DNA of 64,000 nt from Candidatus Thiodictyon syntrophicum (GCF_002813775.1 NZ_CP020370.1:2567501-2631500), one strand, 5' to 3'; shown: positions 35,713 to 45,932, counted from the stretch's first letter. Numbers and translations are program-made. Notes: a model not told the origin generated them from the letters alone.

Positions 35713-35961
35713 ATGCTGACCGTCAACATTCACGAAGCCAAGACCCATCTCTCCCGTCTGGTCGAGCGCGCGGCCAAGGGCGAGCCATTCATTATCGCCA
35801 AGGCGGGCAACCCCTTGGTCAAGGTGATACCGCTGCAGGCGCAGGAGGCGGGAACGACGCACCGGCTCGGATTCCTTGCGGGGGAGATTCGGGTCCCGGA
35901 CGATTTCGATCAAATGGGACAGGAGGAGATCGAGGCCCGATTCACGGTCGGTGGGCCTTGA
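35713..35961 (+). CDS. Phd/YefM-type antitoxin
   Basis: This 82-residue antitoxin begins MLTVNIHEAKTHLSRLVERAAKGEPFIIAKAGNP, the standard Phd/YefM N-terminal DNA-binding fold. The C-terminal half (LAGEIRVPDDFDQMGQEEIEARF) would wrap the toxin. It should neutralise the PIN-domain toxin encoded next and repress the operon. Its end overlaps the toxin start by four bases (35958-35961), typical of such pairs. Confidence 0.92.
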   Translation: MLTVNIHEAKTHLSRLVERAAKGEPFIIAKAGNPLVKVIPLQAQEAGTTHRLGFLAGEIRVPDDFDQMGQEEIEARFTVGGP

Positions 35962-36344
35962 ACCTGCTGCTCGATACCCACCTGCTGCTGTGGGCCGCGG
36001 GTCATCCGGAACGACTCTCCGCGGCGGCGACTACGCTGCTGCTGGACCCCTCCCACGAACTCCTGTTCAGTGCCGCCAGTATTTGGGAGGTCACGATCAA
36101 GCGGGGCCTGGGCCGCGATGATTTCCAGGTCGACCCGCGGCGCTTTTGGCGTACGCTCCTCACCCACGGCTACCGCGAGCTGGCGGTGACGAGCGAACAG
36201 ACGATCGCCGTCGGTCAACTGCCCCCGCTGCACAAGGACCCCTTCGATCGGTTGTTGATCGCCCAGGCCCGCACGGAAGGGTTGACCCTGCTCACCACGG
36301 ACACGCTGGTGACGCAATACGGTGAGCCGACGCGCCTGGTGTAA
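35958..36344 (+). CDS. PIN-domain toxin (VapC-like)
   Basis: This 128-residue ribonuclease toxin of a type II toxin-antitoxin system has the PIN-domain acidic residues: the N-terminal LLLDTHLLLWAAG (Asp6), SAASIWEVTIKRGLG (Glu), and DPFDRLLIAQARTEGLTLLTTD (two Asp near residues 94 and 112). The start codon is TTG or an overlapping GTG-like codon at 35958. The WEV-IK and PFDR-LIAQA blocks are those of the group paired with Phd-type antitoxins. All catalytic residues appear intact, so the pair is probably active. Confidence 0.9.
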   Translation: MNLLLDTHLLLWAAGHPERLSAAATTLLLDPSHELLFSAASIWEVTIKRGLGRDDFQVDPRRFWRTLLTHGYRELAVTSEQTIAVGQLPPLHKDPFDRLLIAQARTEGLTLLTTDTLVTQYGEPTRLV

Positions 36345-36399
36345 AGACGAGGTCAACTCTCGTGCCCGGCCGATTTCCTGGGGCGTCGATGTTCTCGGT

Positions 36400-36637
36400 C
36401 GGGGTTGATTGCCCGCGGGCGCTCTATGAACGCGCCGGGGTCCGCGAATATCTGGTCGTCGACCCGCTGGAACAGTACGCCATCCGTTTTCTCCTGGGCG
36501 CCGACGGGTACGACAAGGGCACTGTCTTCGCCGCCGATGAGGTCCTGAGATCGGCCACGCTGGAGGCGGTCGAGGTCCCGCTGTGGGAGGTGTTCGAGGT
36601 GCCGGGGCCAACGGAGGCGGCGCCTGCCGACGGCTGA
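36400..36637 (+). pseudogene. Uma2 family endonuclease remnant 1
   Basis: The plus strand reads ALYERAGVREYLVVDPLEQYAIRFL and ends VEVPLWEVFEVP, the C-terminal half of Uma2 (DUF820) proteins. The N-terminal half with the catalytic PD-(D/E)xK start is missing. The segment gcgctctatgaacgcgccgg recurs at about 37557 in remnant 2. Uma2 genes are very abundant in phototrophs and often degenerate. Confidence 0.65.
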
Positions 36638-36734
36638 TCCCAGGCCCTTGGGACCCGGCAAGACGGTCCAGTAACGGCTGCAACGCTCGGACCTCTCCCG
36701 AATCCCTGGATCGCGCCTTCCACGCCCGTAGCCC

Positions 36735-36766
36735 GTAGGATGGGCAGAGCGCAGCGAAACCCATCG
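36735..36766. repeat. GTAGGATGGGCAGAGCGCAGC repeat
   Basis: gtaggatgggcagagcgcag followed by cgaaacccatcg forms a hairpin (gatggg / cccatc). A relative lies at 53130-53163 (gtaggatgggcagagcgaga). It is intergenic in both cases. Confidence 0.65.
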
Positions 36767-36832
36767 TTTGCTGGGCGAGCATTCCCGTAAGATGGCTAGG
36801 ACACTGGCCGGCGAGACCAAGACTGAGCCGGT

Positions 36833-37330
36833 TCAGGCATGTAGCGCGGCATATTCCCGTGCCGTGGGGATGTTCCGGGGTAGGCTGTCGTTCATGGGGC
36901 GCACGGCCTCCCAGCCGAGGCAGGCCAGCCAGATCGCACGCGGGATCGGCTTCTCTCCGTCGCGGTAATAGATCAGCATCCGCCGCGAGATGCCGAGTGC
37001 GCGGGCGGCCTGGTCCGGGGTCATGCCCGTATCGTGCAGCCAGTTCCAGATGCGTTCATGGCCGATCCCGCCCGCTTGTTCAACCGCGAGGTTGCGCAAG
37101 TTGTCGGCGCCGAGATCAAGCGCGTCCTCGATCCACTCCACCGTCCTTCCGGCAAAGCCGACCTTGGCCTGGGCGAAGAGCGCGGCGTCTTGCAGGGGCC
37201 GCAGCGGGACCGTGGTCGCGATCCACCCACGCAGATCGACCTCGAAGGAGTGTCCATCGGCATAGCTCAGACCCAGGCGGTAGTCCGGCAGCGCGGCAAC
37301 CCTGGTGAGCTGGAAATGATCTTTGCTCAT
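36833..37330 (-). CDS. DUF2442 domain protein with C-terminal helix-turn-helix
   Basis: This 165-residue protein starts at ATG 37330. The N-terminal half, ALPDYRLGLSYADGHSFEVDLRGW, is a DUF2442 domain, found in many small toxin-antitoxin-linked proteins. The C-terminal half has a helix-turn-helix, MTPDQAARALGISRRMLIYYRDGEKPIP (about residues 105-132), indicating DNA binding. It probably acts as an antitoxin or regulator. It lies between two Uma2 remnants, opposite to their strand, in a region of repeated breakage. Confidence 0.8.
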   Translation of the reverse strand: MSKDHFQLTRVAALPDYRLGLSYADGHSFEVDLRGWIATTVPLRPLQDAALFAQAKVGFAGRTVEWIEDALDLGADNLRNLAVEQAGGIGHERIWNWLHDTGMTPDQAARALGISRRMLIYYRDGEKPIPRAIWLACLGWEAVRPMNDSLPRNIPTAREYAALHA

Positions 37331-37484
37331 TGCGCAAGCTCCTCGAATCGGGATGACGGGCATGTGGGAGGAGGTTAGTGCAATGGTTGCATAGAAGCAA
37401 GCCTGCCGGCTGCCCGATAGCCCCTGCGCGGGCCAGCGATGCCATCTCGCGGACTGGTTCCACGCTGGCGTGGGAACGAGAAAG

Positions 37485-37605
37485 CCGACGCCCCGGACCT
37501 GATCGCCGAGGTCCTGTCCCCCGGCACCTCGGCCAAGGACCTGCGCGATAAGAAGGCGCTCTATGAACGCGCCGGGGTCCGCGGATATCTGGTCGTCGGC
37601 CCGCC
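37485..37605 (+). pseudogene. Uma2 family endonuclease remnant 2
   Basis: APDLIAEVLSPGTSAKDLRDKKALYERAGVRGYLVV is the core of a Uma2 protein including the PDL-IEVLSP strand. Nothing complete precedes or follows it. The part from gcgctctatgaacgcgccgg on is almost identical to remnant 1, so the two are products of one duplicated or split gene with the HTH gene inserted between them. Confidence 0.7.
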
Positions 37606-37661
37606 GGCGATGGAGCGTCGGGGCCATCTCGGCACTCATTCCGAGTGCCGACCCCGCTCTG

Positions 37662-40600
37662 TCACGGCGCCATGCCGAAGAGTTGGACCTGATAGCCCAA
37701 GCGCAGGTTCGAGGGATACACGAAGGTTGCGGGGAAGGTTATCGTCTCTCCCGGCTTCAGCGATCCGCCCGGAGCCAGACCCGCAAGGTCGAAGACGAAG
37801 CTCCCGTCAGCCCGCGTCCGGGTCGCCGTTGGCATAGCGATGCCGCTCGTGCTTGCCAGGACCCGTGCTTCAAGGGGCGCCCCGATGATCGTGCTCGACC
37901 GGTTCGTGAGGCTGATATCGACCGCGGTCGTCATGCGTCCCGTGCGGCGGTCCAGACTGCTGCGGGCCGCCGACCGGCCGATCTGCACCATCCCCGTCAC
38001 ATCTTGGAACCTCAGCGCCGGCGTGACCGTCACCATCAGGTTGTCGCTGGTCTGGTCGCGGCCGTCGTCGACCCTGAGCTGGAGTACGTACTGGCCGACG
38101 AGGTCCGGCACGAAGCTCGGCGTGGGCGTATCGGCATCGGCGATGTCCCCGCTCGTGAGCCCGCTCGTCGGTGGTACTGAGACGAAGACCCAGGCAAAGC
38201 GGAGCGGTTGAGGTCCATTGTCCGGATCCTGACTGTTCGATCCGGATGGCCGGACCTCCTGCCCAAGCGCCGTCGTCGTATCCGCACCCGCGTCGGCGAC
38301 CGGCGGGATGTTGCCGATGGTTGCTCTGATCGCCGTATCGTCGCTGCCGCTGTCCGCGCCGTCGAAGACGGTCAGGCGCAGTTGATAGGTGCCTTCCAGG
38401 TCTGGGATGAAGGTCGCCCCTGGCTGATCCGGGTCCGCGATATCGCCGTCCCTGAGCAGGCTGGCCGTCGGCTTGTTCGCAAAAGTCCACCGGTAGGTCA
38501 GGGCCTGTGCCGGTCCATGGTCCGGATCGTTGCCGCCGCCCAGCAGGTTCACGGTGTTACCCACGAACACGTCCTGATCAGGGCCGGCCTCGGCGTTCGG
38601 TGGCACATTGGTGGTGTGGGCACTGAGCGTCACGTCGTCCGGCTCACTGTCGGCCCAGGGATCGCTGACGATGAGCCGCAGCACATAGTCGCCATCCACA
38701 TCGGGGGTCAGGGTCGGATTCGGCTCGGTGCGGTTCAGAATTCCCGCATCCGTCAGTTGGCTCGCGAGCGGCTTGGCGTCGAGCGCCCACTCGATGCGCC
38801 AGTCGAAGGTGATCAGATCCTGGTCCGGATCATAGGAGCCGCTGCCGTCCAGGGTCACCGGCTGCCCGGTCTCGACGTTGCGATCGGCGCCCGCATTAGC
38901 CACCGGCGGATTGTTCAGCACCTCGATGCGCACCTCGTCCGACGCGCTGTCCTGGCCATCGTTCACCCTGAGCCCGAAGCGAAACAGGCCGCGCGCGTCC
39001 GGCGTGAAGCCGGCTATAACCTGATCTGCATCGGCAACCTCGGCATCGGTCAGATTGCTCGCCGCCGGCTTCTCAAGCAGCGACCAGCGGTAGGTCAGCG
39101 GCGCGGGCCTCCCGTCGGGGTCATCGCTTGCGCTGCCGTCGAGCGTGATCGCCAACCCGAATGGCACGCGACGGTCAACGCCCGCATCGGCAACCGGCGG
39201 CACATTGACCGTATCCAATTCGGCAGTGTCCGCCGCCTGGAGCGCCGCGTCGTCGAGAGAAATGACCTGCACCGTCGCCGTGCCGCTCCCACGCCGGGCA
39301 AGCTCGGCATTGAGAACGATCGCCCCCGTGGTCAGCCCCGGCAGACGGAAGCTCCCGATGCTTTGCGTCGACTGGCCATCGAGCCCGGTCAGACTCCCGC
39401 TCAACGGACCGGTCGTACCGGCGATGACCGCCTGGAAGGCACCCTCAGTATTGCCAGTGTTGTGGACCATGAGCCGGAAGCTCGCCCCACCCGGCTCCGG
39501 CAGTGTTTGCTGCCGCGGGTCGAAGGCCACATCGAGGCCCCGGGTGGCCGGAATGGTCACCTGGGCCGTCGCCTCGTCATGCACGTTGGTGTCGCCCCGC
39601 GAGGTCGCGATCACGGTGACGCGGAGCACCCCGGCCGCCGCGAAACCTACCGGGCCGAGGGTCAGGCTCAGGGTCTGCGATGCCCCGGCGGCAAGGGTGA
39701 GGCGCTGTTGAGAGAGTGTGGCCACCGGCGCCAGGGGTCCGCCCAGCGTCAGGTCGAAGCTGTCCTGCGCCTCGCCGGTGTTGGTCACAGTCACTTGAAA
39801 GGTGTCGGTAGGGCTGCCCGAGGTCGGATTCAGATCCACGACCACGCCCGAGTCCGACACGCTGATCACACCCGAAGTCGTTGCGGAAACACCCGCGTCA
39901 TCCGCCGCCACAGCGCGCAGCGTGAACGGGTAATCCATGGCATCCGTTCCCACCGGCGGTGTCACCGTGAGCGCCAGGTTTCTGTAGTTCGAGAGTCCCG
40001 GGGGCACGGTCAACTGCCGCGCCGAAAGCTCGCCGGTAAACCCCGGCGGGAAAGCGCCCGATAGATCGAAGGTGCCCGTCCTGTCCCCAAGGTTTGTTAG
40101 GCGCAGGTTGTAACTGGCCGGTGTGCCCTGGCCTGCGGTGGCGGCTTCCGGCGTCAGCGTCAGGCCGACAGAAAGGGTTTGCGGATCCTGGGACGGTGGT
40201 GGGACATCGAGCACCTCGATCTGTCCAGTCACTTGGTCCGCCCAACCCGGCGCGGATCTGGCCACGACGCTGAACCTGCGCATACCCGGCGGTTCGTAGC
40301 GCGATACCCCGATCCGCAGCGTCTCGCTGGTCTTGGTCCGGGCCGGCACGGTCACCGAATCCACGAGCGCAACCGACGCGGCATCCAGCCCAATGACCGA
40401 CAAATCGAATGTCGCCGCCTCGTCCAACGGATTGTCGACCGAGACCGTCAGCTCGACAAACCCCCCAGGCGCGACCGTGGCCGTGGGCGGACTCAGGCCC
40501 AGGAGATGGTTGGCGACGACGACCACCGGCGGCAAGTCCACCTGTGCCGCGATATCGTCCCCATCCGAGATCGCCATCGTCACATCGAGATTGGTGCCGA

Positions 40601-43600
40601 GACTGATCTCCCTGACCTCTCCCGGCAGCAGCCCCGGCACGGTCCCCGCGACGCGGAACGAGGGCGCGCTCGGGTCATCCGCCTCCCGGTGATCGGTCCA
40701 CCGGATGCCGGTGGGGCTGCCCGAATCGAACGCCGGATCGGCGGACTCCAGCAGGACTGAATAGTTGCTTACCGCAATACCATGCTCGACCGTCACATCC
40801 AGCGTGGTCGGGAAGCTGGCCGTCACCCGCCCGAGCAGCTCAGCGTGTGCGCCGGCGTTCTCGTACACATGGAACTGGTCGATCGTCGTGACGAATCCAT
40901 TGTTGTCGAGTGCCCCGAAGCCGAGAAACTCAAGGGTGTACTGAGTCCCGTTCACCGTGAACGTCACGCCCGCGAATGAATCGGGTAGATAAACGTAGTC
41001 CGCACTCGCCTCGGGATCATCCGTGTTCGCCGTGTTGATCAACGAAAGCTCGTAGGTGAACACCTTCTTGACGAACACGGGCTCCGTCAGGGTAACGACA
41101 AGCTCCAGGGTGACCTTGTCCGCGGGATTGGAAATCGTGCCGTTGTAGTAGTCGAGCGTTCCGAACGACACGATCTGCTCAAACTCTCCCGAGAATGGCA
41201 ACGCCTGGAAAACGAAACCGCTCGGTGGGCTCCCCGCACCCCAGGTAAAGCTCCTGGTCCCAACGCCCGTCACGGTCGCGCCCGTCGGCGTGAATTCGGT
41301 GAAGGTCGCCTGGATCTCACCGGTGAAGGCCACGCCTGTCGATCCTTTCGCGATCCCCGGCCGCGAGACGGTGATCAAGGTATCCACGTTGGACGAGCCC
41401 GGGGGTACAAATTCAGGATCAGCGACAGCTTGCGCCCGGACCGGCACCCCGACGTATAACACCGAGTACGCGGACCGGCCTGGCACCGCCCCGCCGTCCT
41501 GATCGAACACCTCGACGGCGACCCGGTAGAGACCCCGGGACAACGCGCCAAGCGACGACAAAGTGGTCTGGACAACGGTGGGTTGCGAACCGGTCGCGAG
41601 GTCGACCGGCACCTCGACCGGGGGCAATGCGGCTTGCCCGCTCCCATCCAGCACGGTGAACCGTGCCGTCACCCTGCGCGCCAGATTCGCCGCGTTGTTC
41701 AATCGTGCGCTCACCTGCACCTGCTCCGCGGCCGTGATCGGGAAAAGTCCCAGGACCTCGAGCTCGGAGAATCCGGAGTGGGTATTCTCGTCGTCCGTCG
41801 CCGTGAAACGGATTCTCCGCACCCCGGACGTGTCCCCGATGGGGAGTGTCAGGTCGCGTTCGGGAGCGGGAAGCAACACCACGCCGCTGCTCCAGAGCGT
41901 TCTGCCGCCCGCGTCGATGAGATCGAAGATACCGGCCTTGAAGTCATACCCGTTGGCATATTGCCGGTTACCGGACATTCGCAGTTCCCGAACGACCGCG
42001 CTCTCCGGCAGCTCAATCTCATAGAACGGCGTTCTGCCCTTGTTGGCCGCATCACCGACTGCCGTGAACCACGAAGTATTCTTGCTGCCATCGATAGCCC
42101 GAGTCGTCGGATACCCGCCATACGCGCTGCTCGCGGTCGCCCGCACACCGTTCAGCGTTCGCGCCAGGTTGACCAGTTCCGCCTCGTTGACGATGTTCGG
42201 CGTGATCGCGACATCCACCACATCGCACACCGCCGTGCGGACCGCCACATGCACGGTGTCGGTTTGCGGAAAGGCCGCCGCGTCGTCGGACCTCGCCGCC
42301 ACCGTCACGGCAAAGATGTCCGTGGCGCTGTTTACCCCCGTATCAGTGAGATTCAGCGTCACCGCGTCCGGGCTGCCGGCGTCGAGTATCTCGCCGGGCG
42401 CCATCGTCACCTGGTCGCGGCTGAAGCCCGCCTGAATCTGTGCCGGCAGCCCCTGGGCCGCCAAGTGGATGGTCGTGGGCTTGCTGCCCTTGTTCTCGAG
42501 CCGCAGGGCAAAAGCGCCGGTCCCGCCCGGCGACAGTTCGACGCTGCGCGGCATCACCGCCAGCTTGAAGCTGTGCTCGGCGATCTGGGTCAGATCGGAC
42601 CTGAGATGCCCCATGAAGGCCGCGATGGAGCCGAGCAGCGCATCGCCGTCCCGGCTCGCTGCGGCGGCGATCAAAGACCCCAACTCGGCCCCCGTTTGCC
42701 CGCTGAGGACCGCCGGGGGCAACTGCACCTGGAGCCTATTGAGCTGAAACTTCAGGCGCTCGAAAAGGCGCGGGTCGCTCGTATCGGTCTCGATCTGGGA
42801 CAGGGTCTGGGCGATGTCGGAGACGAGTTGAGGCAGGCCCTCGGCGACCCCCTCCCGGCCTGCAAGCCCCGATATCGCAGAGGCCGCATCGTCTACCGCC
42901 TTTATCGCCTGCGACCTGAAAACAACCGTAATGTTGCTTCTCGCCACATACGGATCACCATTGAGATTTTGTCCGAACGTTGCACTAATGCCGATGGTGA
43001 GAGGAACATTTCGCTCCACTTCTTCTGTCGCTTCTATGGTGAGCGGAAATATGACCGTTGCGCCGGCGTCAACCGTAACCGCTTCCGGCAATCCAGACAC
43101 CAATACCCCCCGCGGCGCATCGATTGCCATGGGAATATCGGTTACCTTGGTGTTGCCCACTGCCCTGACACTGAACGGAACCGTCAGTGCAGAACCAAGG
43201 ACAGCCGAGATAATACCCGTGTTCGCATTCTCCTGCGTTTGCAGCGAGATTGCTTTGACCTCGGGAACAATGAACTCCGATGTTACCACCTCGGACAATC
43301 CAGACTCGCCTTCTACTGTGACGCTCAATGGGATTTTAGTGCCTGCGGATGGGACCTCTCCAACCGGATTCAACATAATGCCGACAACCCCGGTCTCCCC
43401 GGCAGGAATAGTGATTGCATCGAGACTTGATACAACGTCAAATCCCCCGCCATCGATATGTGCCCCGACGGTAAACGCCTGTCCGCTTTCACCTTCGTTG
43501 CGGATGTAGAGTCGATATAGGGAAGGAAGGTATCCAGAGTCTTCACGTTGAGTTAGCAATGTCTCCGGTAGCAGACTCACTGCGGCGGAAGCTTCCAAAG

Positions 43601-45932
43601 GCGTTTCCGACAGGTCGCCAATGAGCATTGGCGGGACGGGCGGATCCCAAGCAGCAAGAAGCCCACTTAGACTGAGAAAAACTCCTGTTATAGCGCCTCC
43701 GAGCACCGCACTCAATTCCGCGTCAAGAAGAAGTGTTAAAGTACCTCCGGCTCCCAAAAGGCCCATGCCGAAACCAGCATCAGGGGTCGACCACGCTTGG
43801 CAGAGATCTTGCCGTGCTTGAAAATAGCACTGATTAAACTCTTCAGCGCTTTCAAAGTGGCACTTGGAAGAAAGCCCAGTATTGACTAGGGATTGCAATT
43901 CAAGCGTGCCCGACCAGAAAGCGAATCCATAAAGAAAACCAACCGTAAAACCCAATATACCATACTCTATCATGGCTGTATGCCCGCCATCCTCCATCGT
44001 ATCGATGATTACTCCGGTTTGCGGATCATAATCATACCACCCGACCGTCATTTCTCCCGTCGGCATTTCGATCATTCGGCTTGGGACAATAATGTGCCTG
44101 CCGGCATCAATTGCCGCTGACATATGGCGCTTCGCTTGCTCAGAGAAATTTCCACCATCGATCAAGTGACGTTCAGCATTCGTAATAGACAGAAAACCCA
44201 CGTTATTGGCTTTCGCTTGCGCGAAAACTCGCCCGACGCTCATGCGGCTATCGTTGGCAAGCCCAAGGGCAATCTCCTCGATTGATGTATCGTAAGAACT
44301 ATTCAAAAGGGCGAAGCCCTTGACAGCGTAAGTAGCCTGTTGCGGGAAGGCGAGGGAGTGGATGCTGTTATTGAGATAATCGAGGCGCAAACCGAGGCGC
44401 CCTCCATTAAGAACATCCGCCGCCTGCGATATCAATAATGCTCGCGGACCATCCAAATAGGCTTTAACCAGCGTCAAGCGAGATTGCAGGTCGGCATAAT
44501 GACTCCTTAGGTCGGAAACCTCCAGCGCCAGCTTATGTGCATTGGTGGCCAACATGGCAGCGGTTTGTCGTTCAAGTTCGGAGGCGGTAAGCCGTTCTTC
44601 TTGCGTCAAATCGGATAGTTCACGTCCAGCCAGTGACGTTTTTAATGTGTCTACTGAGTCAGACAATGTTGCCAATCGTTCTTGAGCATCACGTAGAGCC
44701 GGAGCGGCATCGTTGATGAACGCCGATTCCACATCAAGGGTGAACACGTCGCTGCGAAGAAGAAATGGCTGTTCCGCGGGCTTGGCGTTACGCCCCGCCA
44801 GAACCCTGGATATCGTCTCTTGGCCTCCATTGGGGCGAGCGAGAGTGAGGTCGAGAACCAAATGGTCAACAAATGCGCTTCCAAACCCCAGTACCCCGGA
44901 GTGCTCTTGATAACTATCGCCGGTAATGACGGTGTCGTCTGCGGCATTTTGGAAGACGTCACCGATGGTTACGTAAGGCGTGTAGGTATGAGAAATGATG
45001 GTGCCGAAAAGACTCGCGGAACCGGAGCTGTTGATGAAATGGGATATTGATAACGGATGACCAACCAATTCGGCGGACGAGAAGTTTTTTTCAAACACAG
45101 GAATACGTTCATTCCCAGCAGCGGCCGTGAGCAAACCTTGCGTACGTTCTGCAAGGATCCGAACGGTGACCTTGTGTTGCAGATCCGTCGGTACTTTGTC
45201 AAACGAGCCGCCATGGTTGGCATAACTCTTTCCCAGGATACTGTCCCGGAACGAAGGATCGGCGGTTAAGAATGCAGAGTTGTCCTCCAACTCAACCCAG
45301 AAATGCGCTTGAGCCTCGTGGATGAGGCTGGGATCATTGACGGGGTCGGCCACCTCCGCGCTTTCGGGAACAAAGCCCAGAACACGGTATGGAGATGGTT
45401 GGAACATTGACGCGATCAACTGTCTTGCCGACGTAGGGTCGAGCACGCCACGCACATAGCGCGCCGAAACCCCTGAGATCCGCAGCAGGGCGATCAACAG
45501 GCTCGACTTGTCGAGTGCGTTCCCGGCCTTGCTCCAGAGCGTCCCCCGCGCCCCGCGGAGTGACCCCGTGTAGGACTCGAAGCCGATTTCGTCGCGGACG
45601 AAGGCGAAGATCCGCTGCGGATCGCGCCCCAGCGCGTCGGCCTTCTGGACCAGGTAGGGGTCGGCCAGGTCGAACTCCGGGCTTGCGGCCAGGAGCGGGT
45701 CCGGCTCGGGATTCGGCTCGTCCGCCCGCGCCGCCGGCACCACGACGTCGCTGAGCCGTTGAGCAACCGAGCGCACCGCGTGCCCGGATTGCGTGATCCA
45801 TCCCCCGTGACCTTGAACCGGCACCTGTGGCGGGGGATACCCCAAAAACGCCGGATTCACCAGCTCCGCGTAGAACACGACGACCACCAACCAGACGACC
45901 GCCCGATACCATCTGCTGTGCGCGTAGATCAT
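37662..45932 (-). CDS. Giant envelope protein with transglutaminase-like, discoidin-like and PKD-like domains
   Basis: This is a protein of about 2756 residues. The N-terminus (RAVVWLVVVVFYAELVNPAFL) is a signal or anchor. Residues about 100-250 form a transglutaminase-like fold (FAFVRDEIGFESYTGSLRGA ... LLRISGVSARYVRG ... AHFWVELE), but the usual catalytic Cys position reads GNALDKSS, so it may be inactive. A coiled-coil region and hydrophobic segments follow (IEYGILGFTVGFLYGFAFW). The middle has several Ig/NEW3-like modules and one F5/8-type discoidin domain (ATASSAYGGYPTTRAIDGSKNTSWF). The C-terminal third has about five PKD-like repeats, each starting like PPVADAGADTTTALGQ. ATG 45932 is chosen; the frame is open to 46037. 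The part encoded at about 43.0-45.4 kb is less GC-rich than the rest, suggesting a mosaic. Adhesin or matrix roles are likely. Confidence 0.75.
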   Translation of the reverse strand: MIYAHSRWYRAVVWLVVVVFYAELVNPAFLGYPPPQVPVQGHGGWITQSGHAVRSVAQRLSDVVVPAARADEPNPEPDPLLAASPEFDLADPYLVQKADALGRDPQRIFAFVRDEIGFESYTGSLRGARGTLWSKAGNALDKSSLLIALLRISGVSARYVRGVLDPTSARQLIASMFQPSPYRVLGFVPESAEVADPVNDPSLIHEAQAHFWVELEDNSAFLTADPSFRDSILGKSYANHGGSFDKVPTDLQHKVTVRILAERTQGLLTAAAGNERIPVFEKNFSSAELVGHPLSISHFINSSGSASLFGTIISHTYTPYVTIGDVFQNAADDTVITGDSYQEHSGVLGFGSAFVDHLVLDLTLARPNGGQETISRVLAGRNAKPAEQPFLLRSDVFTLDVESAFINDAAPALRDAQERLATLSDSVDTLKTSLAGRELSDLTQEERLTASELERQTAAMLATNAHKLALEVSDLRSHYADLQSRLTLVKAYLDGPRALLISQAADVLNGGRLGLRLDYLNNSIHSLAFPQQATYAVKGFALLNSSYDTSIEEIALGLANDSRMSVGRVFAQAKANNVGFLSITNAERHLIDGGNFSEQAKRHMSAAIDAGRHIIVPSRMIEMPTGEMTVGWYDYDPQTGVIIDTMEDGGHTAMIEYGILGFTVGFLYGFAFWSGTLELQSLVNTGLSSKCHFESAEEFNQCYFQARQDLCQAWSTPDAGFGMGLLGAGGTLTLLLDAELSAVLGGAITGVFLSLSGLLAAWDPPVPPMLIGDLSETPLEASAAVSLLPETLLTQREDSGYLPSLYRLYIRNEGESGQAFTVGAHIDGGGFDVVSSLDAITIPAGETGVVGIMLNPVGEVPSAGTKIPLSVTVEGESGLSEVVTSEFIVPEVKAISLQTQENANTGIISAVLGSALTVPFSVRAVGNTKVTDIPMAIDAPRGVLVSGLPEAVTVDAGATVIFPLTIEATEEVERNVPLTIGISATFGQNLNGDPYVARSNITVVFRSQAIKAVDDAASAISGLAGREGVAEGLPQLVSDIAQTLSQIETDTSDPRLFERLKFQLNRLQVQLPPAVLSGQTGAELGSLIAAAASRDGDALLGSIAAFMGHLRSDLTQIAEHSFKLAVMPRSVELSPGGTGAFALRLENKGSKPTTIHLAAQGLPAQIQAGFSRDQVTMAPGEILDAGSPDAVTLNLTDTGVNSATDIFAVTVAARSDDAAAFPQTDTVHVAVRTAVCDVVDVAITPNIVNEAELVNLARTLNGVRATASSAYGGYPTTRAIDGSKNTSWFTAVGDAANKGRTPFYEIELPESAVVRELRMSGNRQYANGYDFKAGIFDLIDAGGRTLWSSGVVLLPAPERDLTLPIGDTSGVRRIRFTATDDENTHSGFSELEVLGLFPITAAEQVQVSARLNNAANLARRVTARFTVLDGSGQAALPPVEVPVDLATGSQPTVVQTTLSSLGALSRGLYRVAVEVFDQDGGAVPGRSAYSVLYVGVPVRAQAVADPEFVPPGSSNVDTLITVSRPGIAKGSTGVAFTGEIQATFTEFTPTGATVTGVGTRSFTWGAGSPPSGFVFQALPFSGEFEQIVSFGTLDYYNGTISNPADKVTLELVVTLTEPVFVKKVFTYELSLINTANTDDPEASADYVYLPDSFAGVTFTVNGTQYTLEFLGFGALDNNGFVTTIDQFHVYENAGAHAELLGRVTASFPTTLDVTVEHGIAVSNYSVLLESADPAFDSGSPTGIRWTDHREADDPSAPSFRVAGTVPGLLPGEVREISLGTNLDVTMAISDGDDIAAQVDLPPVVVVANHLLGLSPPTATVAPGGFVELTVSVDNPLDEAATFDLSVIGLDAASVALVDSVTVPARTKTSETLRIGVSRYEPPGMRRFSVVARSAPGWADQVTGQIEVLDVPPPSQDPQTLSVGLTLTPEAATAGQGTPASYNLRLTNLGDRTGTFDLSGAFPPGFTGELSARQLTVPPGLSNYRNLALTVTPPVGTDAMDYPFTLRAVAADDAGVSATTSGVISVSDSGVVVDLNPTSGSPTDTFQVTVTNTGEAQDSFDLTLGGPLAPVATLSQQRLTLAAGASQTLSLTLGPVGFAAAGVLRVTVIATSRGDTNVHDEATAQVTIPATRGLDVAFDPRQQTLPEPGGASFRLMVHNTGNTEGAFQAVIAGTTGPLSGSLTGLDGQSTQSIGSFRLPGLTTGAIVLNAELARRGSGTATVQVISLDDAALQAADTAELDTVNVPPVADAGVDRRVPFGLAITLDGSASDDPDGRPAPLTYRWSLLEKPAASNLTDAEVADADQVIAGFTPDARGLFRFGLRVNDGQDSASDEVRIEVLNNPPVANAGADRNVETGQPVTLDGSGSYDPDQDLITFDWRIEWALDAKPLASQLTDAGILNRTEPNPTLTPDVDGDYVLRLIVSDPWADSEPDDVTLSAHTTNVPPNAEAGPDQDVFVGNTVNLLGGGNDPDHGPAQALTYRWTFANKPTASLLRDGDIADPDQPGATFIPDLEGTYQLRLTVFDGADSGSDDTAIRATIGNIPPVADAGADTTTALGQEVRPSGSNSQDPDNGPQPLRFAWVFVSVPPTSGLTSGDIADADTPTPSFVPDLVGQYVLQLRVDDGRDQTSDNLMVTVTPALRFQDVTGMVQIGRSAARSSLDRRTGRMTTAVDISLTNRSSTIIGAPLEARVLASTSGIAMPTATRTRADGSFVFDLAGLAPGGSLKPGETITFPATFVYPSNLRLGYQVQLFGMAP

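Noticed and set aside
38208-40064. Plus-strand open frame of 618 codons inside the giant envelope gene
   Set aside because: The opposite strand has clear PKD-like repeats; this frame is Arg-rich shadow sequence without motifs.
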